Positions 44,844 through 52,668 of a DNA stretch of 64,000 bases are shown piece after piece (position 1 is the stretch's first letter; every line of letters starts with the position of its first letter). Both the position numbers and the translations under genes were made by a program. The stretch is from Methanomassiliicoccus sp. Lineage in GTDB: Archaea; Thermoplasmatota; Thermoplasmata; Methanomassiliicoccales; Methanomassiliicoccaceae. The notes beneath the pieces were generated by a model. That model searched no databases. It worked only from the letters and a program-made list of their open reading frames with translations, and had not been told where the DNA came from. The stretch spans positions 114,031 through 178,030 of the forward strand of contig JAAYAX010000008.1 of NCBI GenBank assembly GCA_012719175.1, in the 5' to 3' direction.

Positions 44844-45503
44844 TCATTCCATCTTGATCTGGATCTCCACGACGTCACCATCATGCAGGCCTAGCGTGCG
44901 CCGGAGGTTGTACTTGCAGAGGACCTCCATGATGTCGCTGTAGTGCGAACGCGATGGAAGTATTACAGCGCACTCGATGTTCTGGATGGTGGCGTGATAC
45001 GCCCTCACCTCACCGAACGTACGGCCGTTGCGCTGGAAGCCATTGATCACCACGCCGTCGCCCCGGCGGAGGATGTCCAGCTTATCCACGTCGGAAGGGT
45101 TCATCTTCAGGTTCAGCGTGCCCTCGAACGGCACGAAGTTGAGCTTCTCGGTGAACTGTTCCTGGTATCCGGGCTGGGTAACGTAGTACTGCCCCTCGCC
45201 CATCCCCGTGGTGACCATGCCGCGGATGGCCAGCTGGTCCCGCAGCTCGAATATCTTCTGGTACTCCGAGTATTCCGAACGCAGGGCGTCCACCCCCTTC
45301 TTGGTGAGCTTGATACGCTGCTTCCGGGCACCCAGGTCCCTCTGGATCAGTCCCTCCTCCAAAAGCTCCAGGATGCGCTTGGACGCCGATTGCTGGCTTA
45401 TCCTCAGCCGCGAGCCCAGCTCCCGCGAGGAGATGGCGATGTAATCGTTTATTCCACCCAGCAGGGCGATCTGCTTCAGAGCGACAGCGAACTTCTCGTT
45501 CAT
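44844..45503 (-). CDS. ribK: CTP-dependent riboflavin kinase with N-terminal winged helix
   Basis: A 219-aa archaeal riboflavin kinase. Residues 1-85 form a winged helix (ISSRELGSRLRISQQSASKRI, then ELLEEGLIQRDLGARKQRI). Residues ~95-219 form the DUF120 kinase domain (GMGEGQYYVTQPGYQEQFTE near 98, VPFEGTLNLKMNP near 124, GDVVEIQI at the end). It makes FMN with CTP as donor; the fused winged helix suggests self-regulation by flavin. The ATG at 45503 is preferred over 45551 because a TATA-like tract lies about 30 nt upstream. FMN supply is relevant to the two flavodoxins elsewhere in the window. Confidence 0.94.
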   Translation of the reverse strand: MNEKFAVALKQIALLGGINDYIAISSRELGSRLRISQQSASKRILELLEEGLIQRDLGARKQRIKLTKKGVDALRSEYSEYQKIFELRDQLAIRGMVTTGMGEGQYYVTQPGYQEQFTEKLNFVPFEGTLNLKMNPSDVDKLDILRRGDGVVINGFQRNGRTFGEVRAYHATIQNIECAVILPSRSHYSDIMEVLCKYNLRRTLGLHDGDVVEIQIKME

Positions 45504-45644
45504 TATGATTCGAATCGTATGGCCTACGTCGTATTTGCATCTTGGTAGCAACCCGGATCTTGGTCAGTGAACGTGCTGACCATCGTTTTTATAGCTTTCA
45601 TGCTTTGAAGATGGCACCGCTCATCGAGCAGGGAAGGTATCTGG

Positions 45645-46463
45645 ATGGATAGGCACGTCATCGAGGCTTTGGGCAGGACGAAGGTTGTGATCAGGGACGG
45701 AAAGGTAGTGGAGGTCGGCAGGCCAGAGGTGGATTACTGCCCCCTGTTCGCCAAGGTCCGTAACATCCAGGTCATCACGCCGGAGGTGGTCAGGGAGAAC
45801 ATGGAGTTCAGGATCCGCGACTTTGGCATGTGCACGCCGGAGCGCAAGATGCGCATGAAGGACTTCCTCTCCTTTGGCGTCTCCGAGCTTCTGGGAATGG
45901 CCGTGGACCGGGGAATGCTGGACGCCGTGGTCCTGGTGTGCGAGGGTGCGGGCACCGCCGTGGTCTCCGATCCCACACTGATCCAGGGCATAGGCGGGAG
46001 GGTCTCAGGCATTGTGGAAACGACGCCTATCCCCGAGATCATTGATGCCATCGGCCAGAACATGGTGCTGGACCCCAAGAGAGCGGGGATCGATCAATAT
46101 GAAGGTACGAGGTTGGCGTTCCTGCGCGGGTTCAAGCGGATAGGGGTCACCGTGGCATCGGCCGCGGACGCCCGGCGCATCCGAGAGGAGTTCGGCCAGC
46201 GCGTGGCCATATTCGCCGTCCACACCACCGGGCGCACCGCTGAAGAGGCGGAGATGTTCTTCGACACCTGCGACATCATCACCTCCTGCGCCTCCAAGGC
46301 GGTGAGGGACAGAGCTAAAGAAAAGGCGTTGTTGCAGGTCGGTAACAAGGTCCCCATATACGCTTCCTCACTTTGGGGCGAGATGCTGCTCAAGGTACGC
46401 CTGGAGATGCTGAAGAGTTCCAATGTGACCGCGCCCGAGGACCCGCCCCGGCCGCTGATCTAA
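45645..46463 (+). CDS. Methanogenesis marker protein 8 (DUF2099)
   Basis: A 272-aa protein of the DUF2099 family, whose members are restricted almost entirely to methanogens and close relatives. Conserved features are an early EVGRPEVDYCPLFAK near residue 25, GMCTPERKMRMKDFLSFGVSE near 64, VLVCEGAGTAVV near 98, and a C-terminal CDIITSCASKAVR near 207. Its biochemical role is unproven; several markers affect methyl-coenzyme M reductase maturation. TTTTTATAG near 45585 and GGGAAGGT before the ATG support the start. It stands alone here, far from any mcr gene seen in the window. Confidence 0.9.
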   Translation: MDRHVIEALGRTKVVIRDGKVVEVGRPEVDYCPLFAKVRNIQVITPEVVRENMEFRIRDFGMCTPERKMRMKDFLSFGVSELLGMAVDRGMLDAVVLVCEGAGTAVVSDPTLIQGIGGRVSGIVETTPIPEIIDAIGQNMVLDPKRAGIDQYEGTRLAFLRGFKRIGVTVASAADARRIREEFGQRVAIFAVHTTGRTAEEAEMFFDTCDIITSCASKAVRDRAKEKALLQVGNKVPIYASSLWGEMLLKVRLEMLKSSNVTAPEDPPRPLI

Positions 46464-46816
46464 CCGTCATCAAGAGCGAGGTGGCTGCCGCCTTTCAGTA
46501 ATATGACCTTGATCCGCTTCTTCCGCAGCTTGCTGATCAGCAGGCGGTCATTGGTGACGACGTAAGCGCCCAGGCGTTCGGCGAGCTCCATTACCGCGTT
46601 GTCACCCACGGCCACGGTGTCCTCAATGGTGTAGCGGGATAACAGCCGAAGGGCGGCCGACGAGTGCTTGCTGGGGGAGCGCTTCAGTTCACCCACGATC
46701 GGTCCAGGAACGAATATCTGGCACTCGCCCAACAGCGAGCGCAGCTGCGTATCTACGTTGATAGAGCGCTCAAAAGGTAAAAGAAGAGCGTTGGTGTCCA
46801 GTACCACCTTGGGCAT
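46460..46816 (-). CDS. PIN-domain protein (FCF1/Nob1-like rRNA-processing family)
   Basis: A 118-aa PIN nuclease domain. The acidic residues are in place: VVLDTNALLLPF near residue 4, GPIVGELKR near 38, DNAVMELAE near 73 and VTNDRLLISKL near 87. The archaeal family next to aIF2 gamma is usually grouped with FCF1-type rRNA-processing PIN proteins rather than VapC toxins. No antitoxin gene is present, supporting that view. It begins 6 nt after the aIF2 gamma stop and its end overlaps the methanogenesis marker gene by 4 nt. Confidence 0.87.
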   Translation of the reverse strand: MPKVVLDTNALLLPFERSINVDTQLRSLLGECQIFVPGPIVGELKRSPSKHSSAALRLLSRYTIEDTVAVGDNAVMELAERLGAYVVTNDRLLISKLRKKRIKVILLKGGSHLALDDG

Positions 46817-46822
46817 AAATGC

Positions 46823-48046
46823 CTACTGGATTATGCCGTAGCCGATGAGGCGCCACTTTCCAGATATGCGTCTGGATATGGCGACCCTCTGGTCCTTGAG
46901 CGCACATACCGGGATCTTCAGGGCCACCTCGGACTCGTTACCGCGGGCGCTGGTGACTATGCCTACGGTGGTGGCGGTGCCGATGCTCAGCATGAGGGGC
47001 TCATTGGTCTTGATGTTCTCGACGATCAGATCCTCGGCGGCACCCACGACCCTCTCCAGGAGGTGGGTGTTCATTACGAACTTATGAACGACCGGTGGCA
47101 GGGTGCCGGGCTTTCCGAGCAGCCTTCCCGTCAAGCCATCGGACTTGGTGAGCGCGGGATCCAGCTTGGTGCCGATGGCGATCAGACCACCGGGACGCGC
47201 GGTGCTCAGAGTGGTGTTACCGGTGTGCAGAGATTGTATGGTCGTGGTGATCTTCTCCCACGAGGTCTTGCCGCTGACCTCGACCTTCCGGCCAGGAAGG
47301 ACCTCGATCTCATCCCCGACCTCCAGTGTCCCCTGTGTGAGGGAACCGCCAAGCACTCCGCCCTTCAACGAATCGGGGAAGGACCCGGGCACGTTTATGT
47401 CGAAGGACCGGGCGATGTACATCATCGGCGTCTTGGAGCTGTCATACTTCGGTGTGGGGATGTGGGTCTCGATGGTCTCGATAAGCTTGTCGATGTTCAC
47501 ATCGTGGTGGGCGGAAACTGGAATTATGGGGGCGTTCTCGGCGATGGTCCCCTTGACGAAGCGCTTGATCTCACGGTAGTTCTCCAAGGCCTCTTCCTTG
47601 GTCACGATGTCGATCTTGTTCTGCACGATGATGATCTTATCGACCCCGATGATCGTCAGGGCCATCAGATGCTCCTTGGTCTGGGGCTGCGGGCAATGCT
47701 CGTTGGCCGCGACCAGTAGTAACGCGCCCTGCATCATGGCCGCGCCCGAGAGCATGGTGGCCATCAGCGTCTCGTGGCCGGGAGCGTCGACAAAAGAGAT
47801 GGCGCGGAGGAACTCGGCCTCCTCATTACACTCCGGGCACATTGCCTTCGTCGTGTACTTATTGCACTTCTTGCAACGATAGAAAGCGGTATCAGCATAG
47901 CCCAGTCGAATGGAGATGCCTCTCTTGATCTCCTCCGAGTGACGGTCCGTCCACTCCTCGCTCAAGGCCCTGGTGAGGGTTGTCTTGCCGTGGTCGACGT
48001 GGCCGATCATCCCGATATTGACCTCGGGCTGCTGGGACACCTTCAT
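46823..48046 (-). CDS. eif2g: Translation initiation factor aIF2, gamma subunit
   Basis: A 407-aa GTPase that carries initiator methionyl-tRNA to the ribosome. G motifs are GHVDHGKTT near 14, DAPGHE near 87, and VQNKID near 142. A zinc ribbon between G1 and G3 ([16 protein letters not shown] near 57-72) is characteristic of archaeal/eukaryal gamma. The start overlaps the S6e stop by 4 nt. The order S6e-aIF2 gamma-PIN is common in euryarchaea. Confidence 0.97.
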   Translation of the reverse strand: MKVSQQPEVNIGMIGHVDHGKTTLTRALSEEWTDRHSEEIKRGISIRLGYADTAFYRCKKCNKYTTKAMCPECNEEAEFLRAISFVDAPGHETLMATMLSGAAMMQGALLLVAANEHCPQPQTKEHLMALTIIGVDKIIIVQNKIDIVTKEEALENYREIKRFVKGTIAENAPIIPVSAHHDVNIDKLIETIETHIPTPKYDSSKTPMMYIARSFDINVPGSFPDSLKGGVLGGSLTQGTLEVGDEIEVLPGRKVEVSGKTSWEKITTTIQSLHTGNTTLSTARPGGLIAIGTKLDPALTKSDGLTGRLLGKPGTLPPVVHKFVMNTHLLERVVGAAEDLIVENIKTNEPLMLSIGTATTVGIVTSARGNESEVALKIPVCALKDQRVAISRRISGKWRLIGYGIIQ

Positions 48047-48438
48047 TTCTTCTCCTCTTTCTTAGGGAGCAGTTCCTCGACCGTCTTGGAACCGACGGCG
48101 GAAATGGTCATGTTTATCTGAGTGTTCTCAGGGGAGATAGTGTTCCCGCGGACCAGCTTGCGGCGCCTCATTCCATCCACGGGGGCAGCGAAGCCGATGC
48201 CATCGGACAACAGGATGTTCTTTCTCCTTACACCAGGCAGGTCAGAGCGCATGGGCACTCCGTCCTTGTCGCTACCTCCTGCGATCGTCAACTTGTATCC
48301 GGGAAGGCTAACAAAGATACCGTCCACGACATCCCCGATCTTCTTTCCGATAAGGGAGTTGGCATGATGGCCGGCGACAGGGACCTGGTACGACTTACCG
48401 GTCTTGACATCATTGATGACAGCTTTGAATTCTACCAT
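48043..48438 (-). CDS. rps6e: Small ribosomal subunit protein S6e
   Basis: A 131-aa ribosomal protein. The family signature is [20 protein letters not shown] near residue 31, then [20 protein letters not shown]. It is shorter than the eukaryotic protein but typical for Archaea. AAAGGTG precedes the ATG and a TATA-like tract lies near 48485. Confidence 0.97.
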   Translation of the reverse strand: MVEFKAVINDVKTGKSYQVPVAGHHANSLIGKKIGDVVDGIFVSLPGYKLTIAGGSDKDGVPMRSDLPGVRRKNILLSDGIGFAAPVDGMRRRKLVRGNTISPENTQINMTISAVGSKTVEELLPKKEEKK

Positions 48439-48794
48439 CTAAACACCTTTTTTAGGTAATCGCCTTAATGTAGCTTAGAATAAATAACTATTGGCTCCCC
48501 CATGGACTCAGGGTAAAGGTTTTTTTCATGGTGCCAGAACGCGCCCGAGCATTGACGAAAACCATTCGAACTCATTTTTCTTGTTAATGGAGCGCAAATA
48601 AGAATTTTTACTATGTTTGACCGATCGGTTGGCCGTACCTCTCACGCGGTTCCCAAGCACTCGCTGAATAAGAACCTTAGAAATGCAGGGCATCTGAGAC
48701 CAGCACAGGTGAGCTAGCGGCATGAGGTTTTGAATCTCTTACCCTGGACCTCAAGGATCCGTATCCAGGCACATTACCCATTAGGTAACTTTAC
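48439..48794. other. Intergenic region without a called gene
   Basis: This 356-nt stretch holds the S6e promoter at its left end. It also contains a T tract near 48527 and AT-rich sequence. A 65-codon minus-strand frame (48526-48723) has poor codon bias and no ribosome-binding site, so it is not called. No repeat, tRNA or recognisable RNA was found. Confidence 0.5.
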
Positions 48795-49280
48795 CTAGCT
48801 GTTGCCTTTACCCGCATAACCTTCTGCGAAGTACCTCCTGGTGGAGGGCATGATCAATGCTATGAAAATGGCGAGGCCTAACGCGATGGTCATGTACGTG
48901 GCCGGATAGTCCAGACCGATCAGGAGGTTCTCCACGAACAGCCACCCCACTAGAATGGCAATGAGGGCCATCCCGCCCTGCCAGGACCAATGGATACCGC
49001 CGGCCCTGCTGATCTCCTTGAAGAACAGCTCCTCCTTCCCCCAGGCACCATGAGCGAGGAGCAGGGGATACAGTCCGAAGATAACGAAGAGGAACAGGCC
49101 CACCAGGAAGAAGTTTTGGAAGGGGATCTTCTCCACGACGGAGGATGGGAATCCGATCAGCGAGCCGCTGGGGTCAGCCATAAGGAGCAGTCCGCTGATG
49201 ATGCCCATCACTCCAAAGAACACTTCCAAAACGACTAGAGCCAGGACGGCCTGGGGACGATGAACGCTTGTTACGGTCAA
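48795..49280 (-). CDS. Four-TM membrane protein of unknown function
   Basis: A 161-aa protein with four hydrophobic segments, near residues 12-33, 55-77, 100-118 and 128-145. An ALVVLEVFFGVMGIISGLLL start resembles DoxX-like or general archaeal small membrane proteins, but no family can be assigned. The loop after the second segment contains HGAWGKEELFFKEISRAGG. It is a single gene on the minus strand. Confidence 0.7.
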   Translation of the reverse strand: MTVTSVHRPQAVLALVVLEVFFGVMGIISGLLLMADPSGSLIGFPSSVVEKIPFQNFFLVGLFLFVIFGLYPLLLAHGAWGKEELFFKEISRAGGIHWSWQGGMALIAILVGWLFVENLLIGLDYPATYMTIALGLAIFIALIMPSTRRYFAEGYAGKGNS

Positions 49281-49514
49281 TTTGTCACCAGGCCGGAACC
49301 GAGTTAACCCTTATTAAGGGATGAGGTATGGTCTGAGGGAGATCATACTGGACCGACCCCTGATGCCTTTGACCTCTAGACCTTTTCCAAGTTAGATACT
49401 TACAGCGATTGGCGACGAACGAAAAGTGAAACCAACAAATATCTCTCAGCTGAATTGAGGATTGCCGATGCATGCATCGGCATTTGCCGTTGGTGCTCGG
49501 CACGAGGTGAGAGA

Positions 49515-49670
49515 ATGGAGATGAAGCAGCAGACCCTGAAGACAGCTGAGGGAATGGGAACCCCGAGCGCTCGCTCAGAGGTTATGCCTGTAAGGTATCG
49601 AACCGAGACCGCTGGCCATCCCAGAGTTCCGGTCAGGGAGGAGAAGAAGGTCTTCACCAGATACGGATGA
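49515..49670 (+). CDS. 51-aa basic protein of unknown function
   Basis: A short frame beginning MEMKQQTLKTAEGMG and ending REEKKVFTRYG. GAGGTGA ends 4 nt before the ATG, one of the best ribosome-binding sites in the window. The protein is polar and basic with no Cys or membrane segment. About 100 nt downstream there is a perfect hairpin followed by T residues. A second short frame at 49717 (33 codons) contains a similar RRVTRYG stretch. Confidence 0.55.
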   Translation: MEMKQQTLKTAEGMGTPSARSEVMPVRYRTETAGHPRVPVREEKKVFTRYG

Positions 49671-49762
49671 GGTTGGTCGTGCAGAGACCCGGTGGATGCT
49701 ATAGAGGCGGCAAGAAATGGAGAGGCGCGTGACCCGCTACGGGGTTACGGAAATGAGAATGC

Positions 49763-49802
49763 CAGGCGGGAACAGTGACAAGAACTCCCGCCTGACCTTT
49801 TT
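49763..49802 (+). terminator. Intrinsic-type hairpin terminator
   Basis: CAGGCGGGA (49763-49771) and TCCCGCCTG (49786-49794) form a perfect nine-pair stem with a 14-nt loop, followed three nucleotides later by TTTTT. This is the layout of a bacterial Rho-independent terminator, uncommon in archaeal genomes, and would end the transcript of the 51-aa gene. Confidence 0.65.
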
Positions 49803-49880
49803 ATGGGGTCACTGATCGTCACCGAGCGTCCATGCTGCATCAGCACTTATCAAAGGCAGAGGTCGCTTAGATCGAGATGA

Positions 49881-50504
49881 TCAGATCGTCCTTGTTGACG
49901 GCCCCCTCAACCTCATGAAGCCCAATATGAGGAGGACGATGGCGGCGATGATGGGTATTGTGAAGAGGATGAGCGGCACGTCGATCTCCAGAGCATAGAA
50001 GATGATGGCGATGGTGGAGAAGGTCACAAGGTCCAGGGCACCTATGAAAGCAAGGATCTTTCCGCCCTTCTTCATCGCCTCCGACCTCCGTTCCTCCTTC
50101 TCAAAGTCAAGAATATTTTGCTTTGGAGCCTTTCTCTCTCGATCTTTGATGGCAGCGCTCACCTCGATGCTCGACCAAAGCTCCTCGAGAAGGGATCCCC
50201 AATTCGCCCTGGTCTCCTCCATTCTAAGGGAGATGTTGTCCAGTATGGCTATGGAGGGCCTTGCGGTAACGCTTACTATGACATTCCGTCCAGATGAGTT
50301 CAGGACAAAGCTGAGCTTCTTCTTGCCATCGCGCTCGTGAGGCTTCATGGTCTTGAACGTTCCATGCATCGCCTCGATGCTCGCGGGGCCCGTGCTCTTG
50401 ACCTTCTGAGCTCCTTCCTTGCCAAGCCAAGCGAGTATTCTGCTCAGCACTTTTTCTATAGATGCATCTTTGAACTCATGGACGTATTCGAATTTGATGA
50501 CCAA
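49881..50504 (-). CDS. Membrane protein of unknown function with a soluble N-terminal domain
   Basis: A 207-aa protein. Residues 1-140 form a soluble alpha/beta-like part with many charged residues. Two hydrophobic segments follow at ~150-170 and ~175-197 (VPLILFTIPIIAAIVLLILGF). The start is TTG at 50504, after GGAG about 10 nt upstream; no in-frame ATG lies near the N-terminus. No family is recognised. Codon use is a little less GC-biased than neighbours. Confidence 0.65.
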   Translation of the reverse strand: MVIKFEYVHEFKDASIEKVLSRILAWLGKEGAQKVKSTGPASIEAMHGTFKTMKPHERDGKKKLSFVLNSSGRNVIVSVTARPSIAILDNISLRMEETRANWGSLLEELWSSIEVSAAIKDRERKAPKQNILDFEKEERRSEAMKKGGKILAFIGALDLVTFSTIAIIFYALEIDVPLILFTIPIIAAIVLLILGFMRLRGPSTRTI

Positions 50505-50844
50505 CTACCCAACTCCAATTAAGCTCCTTGTTGTGATCAGGAGATGTGTGTTAAAGGATAAAGGATGCTGGGCTCATTTTTAGATGCTTGTTGATCGTAA
50601 CACGTCCATTGTCCAAGCTGGTCCAGGATGGGGCGCATGTAAACGATCCCACCTTTTTTATGGAAGTCCAGGACAGAGGCCAGGGATGAGAGGGTGCCAC
50701 GAGGGTGTTCTGGACAGGGATCGATCCGTCATGATGTTTGCACTTTCACCTTGATTATCTGAGCCTGGTCCCCATTGAGCGGTGTGCACTTTCGCTTACC
50801 TCCCCCGAAATCCTTCATATCTATGCTTTCTCATTGTGAATGAC
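50505..50844. other. Intergenic region without a called gene
   Basis: Between two divergent promoters this 340-nt region shows T-rich tracts (near 50575 and 50655). A TATA-like CATATCTA near 50814-50822 is centred about 27 nt before the downstream ATG. No open frame, repeat or RNA is convincing. Confidence 0.5.
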
Positions 50845-51297
50845 ATGGGAGAATTCGAGGTAATCACGACCAAAGCGCAGACAGCCATCTCCATACGAGA
50901 GAAGGTGAAGATGCAGGACATACCACAGGCAATGGGGAGGATGTTCGGAGAGCTCATGCCCATCCTCCAGAAGGATGTTCAGTGTGCAGGTCCGCCGTTC
51001 GCTCTCTACCACTCCTGGTCGGACGATGAGACGGACATGGACGTAGGTTTCCCCGTGGCGGGAAATGCGGTCACCAAGGGACGTGTCAAGCCGTTGGAGC
51101 TGCCTGCCGTCAAGGCAGTGGTGGGTATGCATATGGGCCCTTACGACAAGATCGTCGAAACCTACAACAAGATGATGGAGTGGATTAAAACCAACGGCTA
51201 CGAGCCAGCGGACTACATGTGGGAGGAATACCTTAACAGCCCGGATGAGGTGCCTGCCGAGAAGCTGATGACCAGGCTGGTATGGCCGATCAAGTAG
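50845..51297 (+). CDS. GyrI-like/bacterial transcription activator effector-binding domain protein
   Basis: A 150-aa single-domain protein of the GyrI/AraC-effector-binding SOUL-like family. Typical features are IPQAMGRMFGELMPIL near residue 27, a GPPFALYHSW stretch near 50, VGFPVAG near 73, and a C-terminal GYEPADYMWEEYLNSPDEVPAEKLMTRLVWPI-type end. Such stand-alone domains bind small ligands or drugs. TATA spacing suggests a leaderless start at 50845 instead of the longer frame from 50782. Confidence 0.85.
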   Translation: MGEFEVITTKAQTAISIREKVKMQDIPQAMGRMFGELMPILQKDVQCAGPPFALYHSWSDDETDMDVGFPVAGNAVTKGRVKPLELPAVKAVVGMHMGPYDKIVETYNKMMEWIKTNGYEPADYMWEEYLNSPDEVPAEKLMTRLVWPIK

Positions 51298-51511
51298 CCT
51301 CATGTCCTTTTTTACTTCCTTTTTTCGAACAATGGATCGAGTAAATTGATGGCCCCTTCTTGTCAGACCGGGTACCGCATATCGATCGCCTCGTCTTGGG
51401 GAAACAAGGCCCAGGGAAGGGATGGACCAGCTCCATCGCATAACAGGCACTTTTCTTAAGTGTTGAATGACCATAGTAAAGAGGAGGAATATTCTAACGG
51501 AGGACAGAGAA

Positions 51512-51973
51512 ATGGCTAAGCACTTGAAGGTGGGAGATGTGGCACCTGCGTTCTCCCTGATGGACCAGAACGGTAATATGGTGGACGTTGGACAGATGGA
51601 GGGGAAAAGGGCCCTGGTGGTGTACTTCTACCCCAAGGACTTCAGCGCTGGCTGCACCATGCAGGCCCATGAGTTCCGGGAGATGCACGAGGAGTTCATG
51701 AAGAACGGGGCCGATGTGATCGGAGTTTCGTCCGATTCTGTGGAAACCCACAAGAAGTTCGCTGAGGAGCACGAGCTGCCGTTCACGTTATTGAGCGATC
51801 CTGACAACAAGGTCCGGGACCTGTACGGTGCCTGGGGGGCGGGGCGGACACCGGGTCGTATCACGTACCTGATCGACCGGCAGGGCGTCATCAGGATGGT
51901 GTTCACCTCCCAGATGAAGCCTAGGAAGCATATCAGCGAGGCTTTGCGGGTGCTCAAGGAGATCAACGTCTAG
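51512..51973 (+). CDS. bcp: Peroxiredoxin of the BCP/PrxQ family
   Basis: A 153-aa thiol peroxidase. The active-site stretch FYPKDFSAGCTMQAHEFRE near residues 38-56 holds the peroxidatic Cys (about 47). The resolving Cys usually found five residues later is absent (Ala there), so it is 1-Cys or uses another thiol. VIGVSSDSVETHKKFAEEH near 71 and LYGAWGAGRTPGRITYLID near 108 are further family marks. GGAGG precedes the ATG at 51512. It protects an anaerobe from peroxide. Confidence 0.93.
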   Translation: MAKHLKVGDVAPAFSLMDQNGNMVDVGQMEGKRALVVYFYPKDFSAGCTMQAHEFREMHEEFMKNGADVIGVSSDSVETHKKFAEEHELPFTLLSDPDNKVRDLYGAWGAGRTPGRITYLIDRQGVIRMVFTSQMKPRKHISEALRVLKEINV

Positions 51974-52044
51974 TGCCATCGTCGCATCATCACGTTCCCT
52001 CATCCAGCAGGATGAGGTGGCTGAGTTTTTTAAAAGACTATATA

Positions 52045-52065
52045 GCTACTATGCTCCATAATAGC
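52045..52065 (+). promoter_or_regulatory. Dyad operator candidate at the BlaI-type gene promoter
   Basis: GCTACTAT, a 5-nt spacer, then ATAATAGC form an inverted repeat matching in 7 of 8 positions. It directly follows a TATA box (ACTATATAG, 52038-52046) and covers the expected transcription start. Such a site would allow the downstream BlaI-type dimer to repress its own promoter. Confidence 0.5.
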
Positions 52066-52073
52066 CCATATAG

Positions 52074-52511
52074 ATGAGTCGCAAGGAGAAGAGCAAGCTC
52101 CCCCAGTACAACATCGAAGGGTCAAGGACGGACTCCTTCCTTGGGCCCCTGGAGGCCAAGGTCCTGGACACCATCTGGGAGGCTGAGGACCGCCCTCTCA
52201 CGGTAAGGGAGGTCCATAAGGCCATGGGTGAGGACAACAGACTGGCGTACACCACGATCATGACCACCATGAACCGCCTCTTCGAGAAGGGTCTTCTGGA
52301 CCGCGAGGTCAAGAGCGGCAAGGGCGGCCTGTACTACGTCTACTGGCCTGACATGGAAAGGGACGAGTTCGAGCGCTCTGCTATATTAGACGTGCTCCAG
52401 AGCCTGAGCGATAAGTTCGGCGAGAATGTCATCAAGTGCATCGTGGAGCAGGCATCCAGGGACAAGGGACAGCTCGACCGGCTCAAGAAGGAGCTGAACG
52501 AACTGGAGTGA
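52074..52511 (+). CDS. BlaI/MecI/CopY-family winged-helix repressor
   Basis: A 145-aa transcription repressor. The winged helix spans residues ~24-95: LGPLEAKVLDTIWEAEDRPL, then TVREVHKAMGEDNRLAYTTI and MTTMNRLFEKGLLDREVKSGKG. A C-terminal helical dimerisation part follows (FERSAILDVLQSLSDKFGENV). In bacteria these proteins sense cell-wall damage or copper via a partner; here no sensor peptidase is adjacent. The nearest candidate target is itself, through the dyad at its start. The downstream gene (pepF) is on the opposite strand. Confidence 0.9.
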   Translation: MSRKEKSKLPQYNIEGSRTDSFLGPLEAKVLDTIWEAEDRPLTVREVHKAMGEDNRLAYTTIMTTMNRLFEKGLLDREVKSGKGGLYYVYWPDMERDEFERSAILDVLQSLSDKFGENVIKCIVEQASRDKGQLDRLKKELNELE

Positions 52512-52668
52512 GCCGGTAAAGGCCTGGGATGCCGCACCGGTCGGGTCTATGGACGGAAGTGGCCCCTGAACCGCTGTGTGCATGGACCATTGGTCCGGGC
52601 ATCAAACGAGCAGGGTCTACTGAACGTCTCCGACCTCCTCCATACTCGTGCTTCAGATCTGGCCGTAC

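Noticed and set aside
46460..46816. VapC toxin of a toxin-antitoxin pair
   Set aside because: No antitoxin gene is next to it and its place beside aIF2 gamma matches the rRNA-processing PIN family.
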